Shown: positions 1-5,527 of the stretch, in pieces | Layout: each line of letters opens with the position of its first letter | How positions within the stretch are numbered: the stretch's first letter is position 1 | Assembly (NCBI GenBank): GCA_947505055.1 | Contig: CANNLO010000317.1 | Location: forward strand, 1 to 5,749 | Length of the DNA stretch: 5,749 nt | From: Methylococcaceae bacterium | GTDB taxonomy: Bacteria; Pseudomonadota; Gammaproteobacteria; Methylococcales; Methylomonadaceae | Direction: 5' to 3' | Translations under genes and position numbers: made by a program | Notes under the pieces: generated by a model | Told to the model about the DNA's origin: nothing | What the model saw: only the letters and a program-made list of their open reading frames with translations | The model's database searches: none

Positions 1-27
1 AGGCAAATTCAGCCCCGCCTTTTTTTG
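1..27 (+). terminator. Possible terminator, cut by the window edge
   Basis: AGGC (1-4) can pair with GCCT (17-20), and a run of seven T residues follows. This is the shape of an intrinsic terminator whose left arm may extend beyond the window. Only four base pairs are visible, so the call is tentative. It would end a gene lying to the left. Confidence 0.35.
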
Positions 28-71
28 ATTTAATCCACCCACACTAAACTTATCTTTTGTCTGCATCGCTC

Positions 72-89
72 AAGCTTTGCGGCTTTTTT
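72..89 (+). terminator. Weak hairpin with T-run upstream of the first gene
   Basis: AAGC (72-75) can pair with GCTT (82-85) around a six-base loop, and T residues run from 84 to 89. The stem is only four base pairs. It could be a weak terminator or attenuator ahead of the gene at 144, or chance. Confidence 0.2.
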
Positions 90-143
90 GTGCGTGCTGA
101 AAAAATACTAGGGGAATTTTTGTTCAATTTTTTGAGAACTATC

Positions 144-383
144 ATGACTACAGTAACAAACTATCAAAATATAAATATTGGCAACCCATGTGAAGTACTA
201 GCGTCAATCCTAATACAAACGCACGATACTTACGTGGATGCGGTGTCTGCAGGTCAGTCCCCCGATGCTTACAAAGAACTTGGCCATACAGTGCGTATCT
301 TAGCCCAGTCTCTTGCAGAAGCGGCAATTCCATACAATGAAGATCTTGAAGACATAGATGAGGAAGAAGAGCACGAGATATAG
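144..383 (+). CDS. Small acidic protein of unknown function (79 aa)
   Basis: I do not recognise this protein. The frame stays open upstream to a TTG at 57, but the ATG at 144 is preferred: the upstream codons read like leader DNA (T-rich, low complexity), while the protein has normal composition from 144 onward. The ribosome binding site is weak, with only a GAG about eight bases upstream of the ATG. The middle (about residues 15-60) looks helical, with LASILIQTHDTYVDAV and LGHTVRILAQSLAEAA as amphipathic stretches. The last fifteen or so residues are almost all Asp and Glu. There is no signal peptide or membrane segment. Short, strongly acidic proteins of this kind occur among mobile-element regulators and DNA-mimic inhibitors, but nothing here proves such a role. 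It is a single-gene unit, closed by the terminator at 430-467. Confidence 0.6.
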   Translation: MTTVTNYQNINIGNPCEVLASILIQTHDTYVDAVSAGQSPDAYKELGHTVRILAQSLAEAAIPYNEDLEDIDEEEEHEI

Positions 384-393
384 CCCAATAGAG

Positions 394-415
394 CGGGGCA
401 AATAAACCAGCCCCG
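394..415 (+). other. GC-rich hairpin after the acidic gene
   Basis: CGGGGC (394-399) pairs perfectly with GCCCCG (410-415) around a ten-base A-rich loop. Only TTT follows, so alone it is a poor terminator. It lies eleven bases past the stop codon and may protect the 3' end of the transcript or act together with the stronger terminator at 430-467. Confidence 0.5.
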
Positions 416-429
416 TTTACTAAAACCAG

Positions 430-467
430 AAACCGCGGTCGAGATTGATAACCACAGCGGTTTTTTT
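430..467 (+). terminator. Rho-independent terminator of the acidic-protein gene
   Basis: AAACCGC (430-436) pairs with GCGGTTT (457-463). GGT (437-439) also pairs with ACC (451-453) across a three-base bulge. A run of seven T residues (461-467) completes the classic pattern. It separates the acidic-protein gene from the region to its right. Confidence 0.75.
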
Positions 468-491
468 GTATCAATTTTACTGCACACAATG

Positions 492-521
492 TTGACAGGT
501 GACCTTTACCCCCATTCTAAA
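492..521 (+). promoter_or_regulatory. Possible sigma-70 promoter
   Basis: A perfect TTGACA -35 box (492-497) is followed after 18 bases by TCTAAA (516-521), which matches four of six positions of the -10 consensus. A small palindrome, AGGT-G-ACCT (497-505), overlaps the spacer and could be a protein-binding site. If used, the promoter would give the primase gene a leader of more than 200 bases. The -10 box is weak, so confidence is low. Confidence 0.3.
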
Positions 522-558
522 CTAACCATTACTGAACCGTTTTTAGCTATGCCATCTA

Positions 559-577
559 TCGTAAATTACGTTTACGA
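559..577. repeat. Inverted repeat, possible operator
   Basis: TCGTAAA (559-565) and TTTACGA (571-577) are perfect inverted copies separated by five bases. The size and spacing suit a dimeric regulator's operator. It lies about 170 bases before the primase start and downstream of the possible promoter at 492-521, so it could control that gene. The binding protein is unknown. Confidence 0.35.
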
Positions 578-581
578 CTAT

Positions 582-735
582 TCATCTATTTTTTATTTTA
601 AGGGAAATATGCCTGCGAGACAGTAAAAAAAACTCCTGCTCCATAATCAAACGAACATCATTATTGGCCTCCATAAACTGGACTTCGCCATTTAAATCGT
701 GATGCAAAAAAATAACTAGCTTGGCAAACAAGGAA
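582..735 (-). pseudogene. Probable C-terminal relic of an unknown minus-strand gene
   Basis: On the minus strand a frame is open from 752 down to a TGA at 582-584, with no convincing start. It has a strikingly protein-like composition: LVIFLHHDLNGEVQFMEANN, then DVRLIMEQEFFLLSRR and a basic end. An internal ATG at 674 has no good ribosome binding site and would give only 30 residues. The frame overlaps the leader and start of the plus-strand primase gene, so it is unlikely to be expressed. I read it as the surviving tail of a displaced gene. I do not recognise the family. Confidence 0.35.
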
Positions 736-743
736 TTATAATT

Positions 744-935
744 ATGTCTAATTTATCAAAAGATGTTTTTTTTACAAAATACACCAGCACTTCAAGCCCT
801 CTGTCCAAAGAGTATTCCCTTGAAAATGAAAAGATTGAAAAGAATGCAGCGGCATCCATGCATAAGGGGACTGCTGAGTGCGTCACTATACCTTTTGAAG
901 AATTTGCCAATGCCTTAATCAAAGGCAACAAGTAA
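744..935 (+). CDS. N-terminal fragment of the frameshifted primase-helicase (63 aa)
   Basis: The ATG at 744 has a good ribosome binding site (AAGGA at 730-734). The 63-residue product begins MSNLSKDVFFTKYTS and ends at a TAA at 933-935. It has no complete domain. The downstream primase frame (position 1 of codons at 919, 922 and so on) is open from directly after its own stop at 916-918, so the two frames overlap by 17 bases. Skipping one base at about 933 joins them smoothly into NKKQAFGYGLHAQKYPDEV. The piece is therefore best read as the first part of the replication protein that follows, cut off by a one-base change, and not as a separate small gene. An independent small protein cannot be excluded. 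Confidence 0.6.
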   Translation: MSNLSKDVFFTKYTSTSSPLSKEYSLENEKIEKNAAASMHKGTAECVTIPFEEFANALIKGNK

Positions 936-3276
936 ACAGGCTTTTGGCTATGGGTTACATGCGCAAAAATATCCTGATGAGGTTAGCATCGCTGTAAGCG
1001 GTAAGGAGCAACCAGAAAATGACATACTTTCTCGCTCCCAAAAGTTTTTCAAATATCGCAATGAACCTGGCATTCTGATGCTGGATCATGATCCAAGTAA
1101 TTATGGCCCATCGCTAACGCCTGATGAGTTTATGGAAATATTGATTGCCATTGACCCAAAGATTGCAAAAGCCGCCAGAGTGATTCGCGGCTCTGTCTCT
1201 GCTGGAGTTCATTTATTAGGTGAGGCACCCAAAAACAACAAGGGCTTTCACGTATATATTCCAGTCAAAGATGCTTCGGATATTCCGGAATACGGAAAAT
1301 TGTTATTTGATTACCTTTGGCTGAACGGACATGGTTATATTGCCTTATCGTCAAATGGAAGCTTACTGTTACGATCTCCCATAGATGCTGCTGTATTTAG
1401 TGCAGAACGACTGGATTTTGTTGGAAAGCCGATCATTTTGAGTGAAGAGCTTGAATATACTCAACCACAAACAGTGTATGTGCCAGGAGCGCATTTAAAC
1501 ACGCTGAGCCTGCCAGAACTTACCACTAAGGAAGAAGAAAAAGTTGCTGCGTTAATTACTCAAGCAAAAGAAGCAATTAAACCTGCCAGTTTGATTAAAG
1601 TTTCTGAATGGAAAACAAATAAAATCACAGCGATGCAAAAGGCAGGCGTGTCAGCCGAAAATGCCACTCATGCTATTAATCAAATATTAGAGGGGCATTG
1701 TAAAAATTTATATGGCGATTTTATTCTGGAGTTTCCTACAGAAGATGTTTTGGTGTCTGAAGTTTTGAAAACCCCTGAAACATTTAATGGCAAGGCATTG
1801 GCTGATCCAATTGAGTGTAGAGAATACGGAAAATCTACTGCAAAATTTTGGTTTAATGATGGTAATCCAGTCATTCACAGCCTAGCACATGGACAACAGA
1901 CATCTTATTTTTTACATCAAAAACCGGATTGGAAAAAAGAACTAGATGAGCATGTTGAACTTATGAACAAAACCCTTTCATCTGTTATGGTTGGAGGCAA
2001 ACACAAAATTATGCGGCTTGAGCCGGGTAGCGCAATGCATGAAGGGCGAGAAGTTTATGTTTTTTACAGCCGTAGCGAATTGAGCAAAGTTTATGACAAT
2101 GCCTTCATAAAAACAGGTGAAAAGGTAACCCGAGGCAAAGTGATGGATATTACAAAAAACCCCTTAATGGCATGGGCATCACATAAAAACTCAATCTCAT
2201 ACAGTGGCGGCGTGGTTTTTTTGCCCGGCAAAGAAGCCCCAACAGATTATGTTAATACATGGAAGGGTTTGGCCGTAGACCCCAATGAAAATAGACGAAT
2301 CTTAAAGCGCATTTATCGACACATTAACAATGTTGTTTGCGCTGGCGACGCAGAATTGAGCGAATATATTTTTCATTGGATTGCGTACACTTTTCAAAAT
2401 CCTGACAAACCAGCCGGTACAGCAATTGTTTTAAGAGGAGAAAAGGGCAGCGGAAAAGGCACTCTAGGTCATTTTTTGAGAAAAATTTGGGGCAATCATG
2501 GTCTGCACATTAGCAATGCAAAATACTTGGTTGGGGCTTTCAATGGACATTTGCTTGATGTATGTTTTTTATTTGCAGATGAAGCCTTTTACAGTGGCGA
2601 CAAGCAACATGAGGGCGTTTTAAAGGCAATGGTGACTGAGCCAACAATTTTAATTGAACGCAAAGGTATTGATGCAGTTGCGCAGTCAAACTATCTTAAA
2701 ATTTTGATGGCAACAAATTCAAAATTTGCCGTACCAACTTCAAGAGATGAGCGTAGATACTGCGTTACAGACGTAAGCAGCGAACGTATTGGTGATGCCG
2801 CTTATTTTAATGCTTTACACCAAGATTGTAATTCAGAAGAAATACAATCTGCTTTCTTGTATGAAATGCTGCATGTGGACTTGAGCGATTGGAATTCAGG
2901 AAAAATACCTGAAAGCGTAGGCCTACGTGAGCAGCGTTATCATTCTATGGAGTCGTATCAAAAATGGTTAGTCGGTGCATTACTGAATGGTACATTTGGT
3001 GTATGCGGTGAAAATATCACTGGCGATGCGTGGAATGAAGAACTGTCCAGTAAAGAATTATTTGGTGCCTATGTAACTTATTGCGATACCGCAAAAACTG
3101 GCGAGTATCGGCGCTTTCCAGAATGTGTAATAACAAAATACTTGGGCAAGATGTACGACAAGGTAAAGCGTACCAATAGTAACGGCCAACGCGGCTATTT
3201 CTTTGGTAGTCTAAAAAATGCAATCAAAGCATTTGAGGAATATGAAAAAGTGAGCATAACTGAGTTGATAAAATGA
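919..3276 (+). CDS. Mobile-element primase-helicase (AEP-like primase plus DUF5906/SF3-like ATPase), 5' end lost to a frameshift
   Basis: This is a replication protein of the phage/plasmid/integrated-element type, expected to prime and unwind DNA at the element's origin. The first ATG in frame is at 1078 (732 codons); residues below count from there. Coding clearly extends upstream to about 919, since the frame reads QAFGYGLHAQKYPDEV and FFKYRNEPGI before that ATG. Primase motifs: hhhDhD at LDHDP (D3, D5), a GFHVY histidine (H58) and the RSPID aspartate (D103), matching the three catalytic motifs of archaeo-eukaryotic primases. Helicase motifs: WKGLAVDP near 395, Walker A GEKGSGKGT at 454-462 (K460), Walker B FLFADE ending at D501/E502, sensor LMATN at 543-547 and an arginine-finger candidate SRDERR at 555-560. 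The ATPase section fits DUF5906. An ATG-1078 start would put the first catalytic aspartate at residue 3 and remove its beta-strand, so that product is unlikely to be an active primase, though the helicase half could still fold. The full ancestral protein would be about 843 residues. Confidence 0.85.
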   Translation, partial: SKATSKQAFGYGLHAQKYPDEVSIAVSGKEQPENDILSRSQKFFKYRNEPGILMLDHDPSNYGPSLTPDEFMEILIAIDPKIAKAARVIRGSVSAGVHLLGEAPKNNKGFHVYIPVKDASDIPEYGKLLFDYLWLNGHGYIALSSNGSLLLRSPIDAAVFSAERLDFVGKPIILSEELEYTQPQTVYVPGAHLNTLSLPELTTKEEEKVAALITQAKEAIKPASLIKVSEWKTNKITAMQKAGVSAENATHAINQILEGHCKNLYGDFILEFPTEDVLVSEVLKTPETFNGKALADPIECREYGKSTAKFWFNDGNPVIHSLAHGQQTSYFLHQKPDWKKELDEHVELMNKTLSSVMVGGKHKIMRLEPGSAMHEGREVYVFYSRSELSKVYDNAFIKTGEKVTRGKVMDITKNPLMAWASHKNSISYSGGVVFLPGKEAPTDYVNTWKGLAVDPNENRRILKRIYRHINNVVCAGDAELSEYIFHWIAYTFQNPDKPAGTAIVLRGEKGSGKGTLGHFLRKIWGNHGLHISNAKYLVGAFNGHLLDVCFLFADEAFYSGDKQHEGVLKAMVTEPTILIERKGIDAVAQSNYLKILMATNSKFAVPTSRDERRYCVTDVSSERIGDAAYFNALHQDCNSEEIQSAFLYEMLHVDLSDWNSGKIPESVGLREQRYHSMESYQKWLVGALLNGTFGVCGENITGDAWNEELSSKELFGAYVTYCDTAKTGEYRRFPECVITKYLGKMYDKVKRTNSNGQRGYFFGSLKNAIKAFEEYEKVSITELIK

Positions 3277-3301
3277 CACTGCCCCATACTTATAATGCGC
3301 C

Positions 3302-3325
3302 CTATATAACTTATTGATTATATAG
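3302..3325. repeat. Inverted repeat after the primase gene
   Basis: CTATATA (3302-3308) and TATATAG (3319-3325) are perfect inverted copies with a ten-base spacer, 26 bases past the primase stop codon. The stem is all AT apart from one GC pair and has no T-run, so it is a poor terminator. It may be a binding site or part of an origin. Confidence 0.4.
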
Positions 3326-3329
3326 TATT

Positions 3330-3352
3330 TGGACAAGTGGACAGGTTGGACA
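3330..3352 (+). repeat. Three short direct repeats of TGGACA (iteron-like)
   Basis: TGGACA occurs at 3330-3335, 3338-3343 and 3347-3352, at steps of eight and nine bases, immediately before a very AT-rich stretch. The copies are shorter and closer than classical plasmid iterons (about 20 bases). They may be binding sites for the replication protein or another regulator. A fourth TGGACA lies apart at 3494-3499. Confidence 0.45.
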
Positions 3353-3621
3353 GATAAAATTATTAAATATATATTATAGTAAAAAGCCATTACAAAGTAA
3401 TACATCAATACATTAACAGTATGATAATGCTGAGTAATGCATTGTTGAGCAGGCGTTTTGTTTTTATTGGTGACACAAATCAGCATTGATTTTTGGACAT
3501 GCGCAACATGTTTATTTAATTGTATAAAATCGCATTTTAGCTAGCCCAACCTGCCCATCATACATTATCGTTAATAATACAATTTTTATTGAATGCAACT
3601 GAACCTCACAAGGGAATAACC

Positions 3622-3735
3622 ATGAATAATCGTTTTACAATTCAAAAGGCAGCGATGGCTGCCATCAGTGATAACTTATATAACAAGAGTAACGCTCAGT
3701 CCTGCTGTCTTATTGCAGTATTCATAAATGCCTGA
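3622..3735 (+). CDS. Small ORF of 37 codons upstream of rtcB
   Basis: The ATG at 3622 has a very good ribosome binding site, AAGGGA at 3610-3615, six bases away. The predicted peptide begins MNNRFTIQKAAMAAISDN and ends in a cysteine-containing hydrophobic tail (SCCLIAVFINA). It ends 25 bases before the rtcB start and would be co-transcribed with it. I do not recognise it. It has no run of a single amino acid that would suggest classic attenuation. It could be a leader peptide, a genuine small protein, or the beginning of a gene truncated by a deletion. Confidence 0.35.
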   Translation: MNNRFTIQKAAMAAISDNLYNKSNAQSCCLIAVFINA

Positions 3736-3760
3736 TGTTAATTAAAAAAGGATTGAAACA

Positions 3761-4963
3761 ATGCCAATTCAACAAATCATTAAAAATGAAGGTCAATGGC
3801 CAGTCTATATCTGGACGGATGAGTATGATGATAAATCAAAGCAGCAACTTAACAATGTCGCCCAACTGCCTTTTATCAATCATCATGTTGCCGCCATGCC
3901 GGATGTACATGTCGGCAGAGGAGCAATCATAGGTTCTGTGATTGCCACTACACAAGCCCTCATACCTGCAGCTGTGGGCGTCGATATTGGCTGTGGGATG
4001 ATTGCTTGCCGCTTATCGCTTAATGCTCAAGATATTGACGAACAATCCATATTGAAAATCTATAATCAGATTCATCGCGACATACCGGTAGGCCGCAATC
4101 AACACCAAAATGACCGTGCTCTGACAGATATTGCCTTACCTTTTTCTGATGAATTAAAAATAATTATCCATAAGCACCCAAAGTTAAGAAAAGCCTTTCG
4201 TAACTTTGACAACTGGATCTACCAGATGGGTACTTTGGGTGGCGGTAATCACTTTATCGAAATATGTCTTGATGAGTCTCAACATGTCTGGGTGATGTTG
4301 CATTCAGGCAGCAGGGGCATTGGCAATGCGATTGGCACTTACTTTATTGAGCGAGCAAAAAAAGATATGCAAAAGTGGGATCTGCATTTACCAGATACCG
4401 ACTTAGCCTATTTGCAGGAAGGCAGCGTTAACTTTGATGATTATATTGAAGCGGTCGATTGGGCACAACGTTATGCATATCAAAATAGACAAGCTATGTT
4501 GGACCTTGTACTGAAAGGTATGCAACGGCATTTACTCATCCCCTTTACAGTCACCCGTGAGGTCGTTAATTGCCACCATAATTACGTCGCTCGTGAACAT
4601 CATTTTGGCGTTGATAGTTGGGTTACGCGTAAAGGAGCCATTCGTGCTGGTATAGGCGAGATGGGTATTATTCCAGGCAGTATGGGCGCAAAATCGTATA
4701 TAGTTCGAGGCAAAGGCAATCCTGATTCGTTTTGCTCTTGTGCCCACGGTGCAGGAAGAAAAATGAGCAGAACTGAAGCCCGTCATGTGTTTACCATAGA
4801 GGATTTAAAGCGACAAACTGCTGGGGTGCAATGCAAAAAAGATAACAGTGTGCTGGATGAAATTCCTGGGGCTTATAAAGACATTGATTCCGTAATGGCA
4901 AACCAACTTGACCTGGTTGAGGTGGTACATACTTTGAAGCAGATCATTACCATCAAAGGCTAA
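3761..4963 (+). CDS. rtcB: RNA-splicing ligase RtcB (3'-phosphate RNA ligase), intact
   Basis: RtcB joins RNA 2',3'-cyclic phosphate or 3'-phosphate ends to 5'-hydroxyl ends, using GTP and manganese. In bacteria it repairs cleaved tRNA, rRNA and other RNAs in the cytoplasm. The 400-residue product is close to the 408-residue E. coli enzyme and spans the whole family length. Metal and active-site motifs are all present: VDIGCGM with D75 and C78, GGGNHF with N163 and H164, HSGSRG with H181, CHHNY at 271-275, and HGAGR with H329, the histidine that is guanylylated. The C-terminal KG matches the E. coli end. The ATG at 3761 has AAAGGA about eight bases upstream and gives the family's usual N-terminus. 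No rtcA cyclase, archease or rtcR regulator gene is visible beside it, and no sigma-54 promoter was seen, unlike the E. coli rtcBA operon. The frame is intact, with no sign of decay. Confidence 0.97.
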   Translation: MPIQQIIKNEGQWPVYIWTDEYDDKSKQQLNNVAQLPFINHHVAAMPDVHVGRGAIIGSVIATTQALIPAAVGVDIGCGMIACRLSLNAQDIDEQSILKIYNQIHRDIPVGRNQHQNDRALTDIALPFSDELKIIIHKHPKLRKAFRNFDNWIYQMGTLGGGNHFIEICLDESQHVWVMLHSGSRGIGNAIGTYFIERAKKDMQKWDLHLPDTDLAYLQEGSVNFDDYIEAVDWAQRYAYQNRQAMLDLVLKGMQRHLLIPFTVTREVVNCHHNYVAREHHFGVDSWVTRKGAIRAGIGEMGIIPGSMGAKSYIVRGKGNPDSFCSCAHGAGRKMSRTEARHVFTIEDLKRQTAGVQCKKDNSVLDEIPGAYKDIDSVMANQLDLVEVVHTLKQIITIKG

Positions 4964-5008
4964 TCCTTTTTAGCTTGGCTTCAGTTAACTAATCAACCAT
5001 TTATATTG

Positions 5009-5114
5009 ACTCCCATCTTAGCCAAAAACCGTATTCCTTTTTATCGCTACAGCCCTTGACTGGTAAGGGGTTTGTGGTTTTTATAGTTGTACGATTTCAC
5101 AGTAAGATGGGAGT
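5009..5114. mobile_element. MITE-like unit with 12-bp terminal inverted repeats
   Basis: ACTCCCATCTTA (5009-5020) and TAAGATGGGAGT (5103-5114) are perfect inverted copies bounding 106 bp. Further out, ATTG (5005-5008) and CAAT (5117-5120) would also pair if two bases are bulged. Inside, AAAAACC (5024-5030) pairs with GGTTTTT (5076-5082) and CCCTT (5053-5057) with AAGGG (5065-5069), so the whole unit can fold into one long hairpin. Size, perfect ends and lack of coding capacity suit a miniature inverted-repeat transposable element or a structured intergenic repeat. No clear target-site duplication is visible, and I cannot name a parent insertion-sequence family. Confidence 0.45.
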
Positions 5115-5150
5115 ATCAATTTCAACAATAAAAGCCCTGCGTATTCCTTT
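5030..5150 (+). repeat. 11-base direct repeat CGTATTCCTTT
   Basis: The exact 11-mer occurs at 5030-5040, inside the MITE-like unit, and again at 5140-5150, outside it. The 110-base spacing is close to the length of the unit. It may record a duplication or a nested insertion, or be chance. Confidence 0.35.
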
Positions 5151-5156
5151 ATTGTG

Positions 5157-5225
5157 CCAGACAAAGGCAATTCCGATTCGTTTTTCTGCTGTGTCCATGG
5201 TTCCGGAAAAAACTGTAAAGAATAG
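5157..5225 (+). pseudogene. Degenerate fragment of an rtcB gene (active-site segment)
   Basis: Positions 5162-5208 align without gaps to 4711-4757 of the intact rtcB, with 38 of 47 bases identical. In the matching frame the fragment reads DKGNSDSFFCCVHGSGK, against GKGNPDSFCSCAHGAGR in the intact gene. The catalytic histidine codon is kept at 5196-5198, and the frame hits a TAG at 5223-5225. Similarity fades on both sides, so only about 20 codons survive. Many of the changes preserve chemical character, which suggests descent from a second, already diverged rtcB and not a recent slip copy. It is too short to be functional. Confidence 0.6.
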
Positions 5226-5270
5226 TAAATCAGCACTCGCTGACTAAACTTTTACAGATTAAGGAATACA

Positions 5271-5492
5271 ATGTCAAAATTCAACGAAGCTTTTGTCGAC
5301 AACAAATTGGATAAATTACTGACACCCGAAGAAGTAGCCAATATATTGGGAGTATCGGCAAATACCCTTAATGTTTGGCGCTGTACTAAACGTTACAATC
5401 TACCCTACATTAAGCTTGGACGCTCTATACGTTATCGCTATGAAGATGTGCAACATTTTATCAAAGAACGTGAAGTTGGTATGAACGGATGA
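5271..5492 (+). CDS. Excisionase/AlpA-like helix-turn-helix protein (HTH_17, 73 aa)
   Basis: A small DNA-binding protein of the MerR-like winged-helix superfamily, HTH_17 type. Residues 16-36 form the helix-turn-helix (LLTPEEVANILGVSANTLNVW). Residues 44-57 carry the wing (LPYIKLGRSIRYRY), and DVQHFIKERE closes the domain. This is a textbook match to the family used as excisionases, AlpA-type activators of integrases, and small regulators on plasmids and integrated elements. The ATG has AAGGA seven bases upstream (AAGGAATACAATG). It covers the whole usual domain with a 15-residue N-terminal extension. No integrase gene is visible nearby, so whether it directs excision or controls transcription cannot be decided. 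The protein should be complete and active. Confidence 0.85.
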   Translation: MSKFNEAFVDNKLDKLLTPEEVANILGVSANTLNVWRCTKRYNLPYIKLGRSIRYRYEDVQHFIKEREVGMNG

Positions 5493-5527
5493 GCGACTGC
5501 CGGTGTAATGTAAAAAACTTGTCTTAT

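Larger units (their letters stand above)
468..743. other. Intergenic region without an intact gene
   Basis: No complete gene was found on either strand. The stretch holds a possible promoter (492-521), an inverted repeat (559-577) and a probable minus-strand gene relic (about 582-735). Its right end supplies the ribosome binding site AAGGA (730-734), nine bases before the ATG at 744. Confidence 0.6.
3277..3621. other. AT-rich non-coding region after the primase gene, possible origin
   Basis: No convincing gene lies here on either strand. The stretch is strongly AT-rich, especially 3353-3381. It contains an inverted repeat (3302-3325), three TGGACA copies (3330-3352) and a short ACATG/CATGT inverted repeat (3497-3511). 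TATAAA at 3523-3528 could be a -10 box for the genes to the right, but no good -35 box lies 16-18 bases upstream. Repeats next to AT-rich DNA beside a replication gene are typical of origins, but this is inference. Confidence 0.4.
4964..5270. other. Intergenic region made of relic sequence
   Basis: No intact gene was found. The stretch holds the MITE-like inverted-repeat unit (5009-5114), an 11-base direct repeat (5030-5040 and 5140-5150) and a degenerate piece of rtcB (about 5157-5225). Just after the rtcB stop, GCTAA (4959-4963) can pair with TTAGC (4970-4974), but no T-run follows, so no clear rtcB terminator is visible. Confidence 0.6.

Noticed and set aside
148..489. Two overlapping minus-strand ORFs opposite the acidic-protein gene
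   Set aside because: They run through the terminator hairpins and lie opposite a more plausible plus-strand gene; neither product resembles a known protein.
490..530. End of an IS21-type insertion sequence starting TGTTGACAGGTGAC
   Set aside because: The resemblance is from memory only; no repeated internal ends or transposase remnants are visible to support it.
716..931. Minus-strand ORF opposite the N-terminal primase fragment
   Set aside because: It is a complement shadow of the plus-strand fragment, which has the good ribosome binding site and joins the primase.
919..940. Programmed +1 frameshifting in the primase-helicase
   Set aside because: The shift would be at AAG-TAA, where the lysine tRNA would re-pair poorly after a +1 slip, and no upstream stimulatory Shine-Dalgarno element like that of prfB is seen. 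A mutation or sequencing error is simpler.
3211..3486. Minus-strand ORF of 91 codons across the primase end and AT-rich region
   Set aside because: Its composition (rich in Tyr, Ile and Phe) reflects the AT-rich DNA, it overlaps the primase 3' end and it has no recognisable domain.
3480..3620. Sigma-54 promoter upstream of rtcB, as in E. coli rtcBA
   Set aside because: No TGGCAC with a correctly spaced TTGC was found on the plus strand.
3735..3932. Plus-strand ORF starting at the ATG that overlaps the stop of the 37-codon ORF
   Set aside because: It is out of frame with rtcB and overlaps its first 57 codons; the rtcB start at 3761 has its own ribosome binding site and family-typical N-terminus.
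4532..4786. Minus-strand ORF inside rtcB
   Set aside because: It is a shadow of the conserved rtcB coding sequence.
5056..5247. Plus-strand ORF of 63 codons after rtcB
   Set aside because: It begins inside the MITE-like unit and runs through the rtcB relic in a different frame from the one that matches RtcB.
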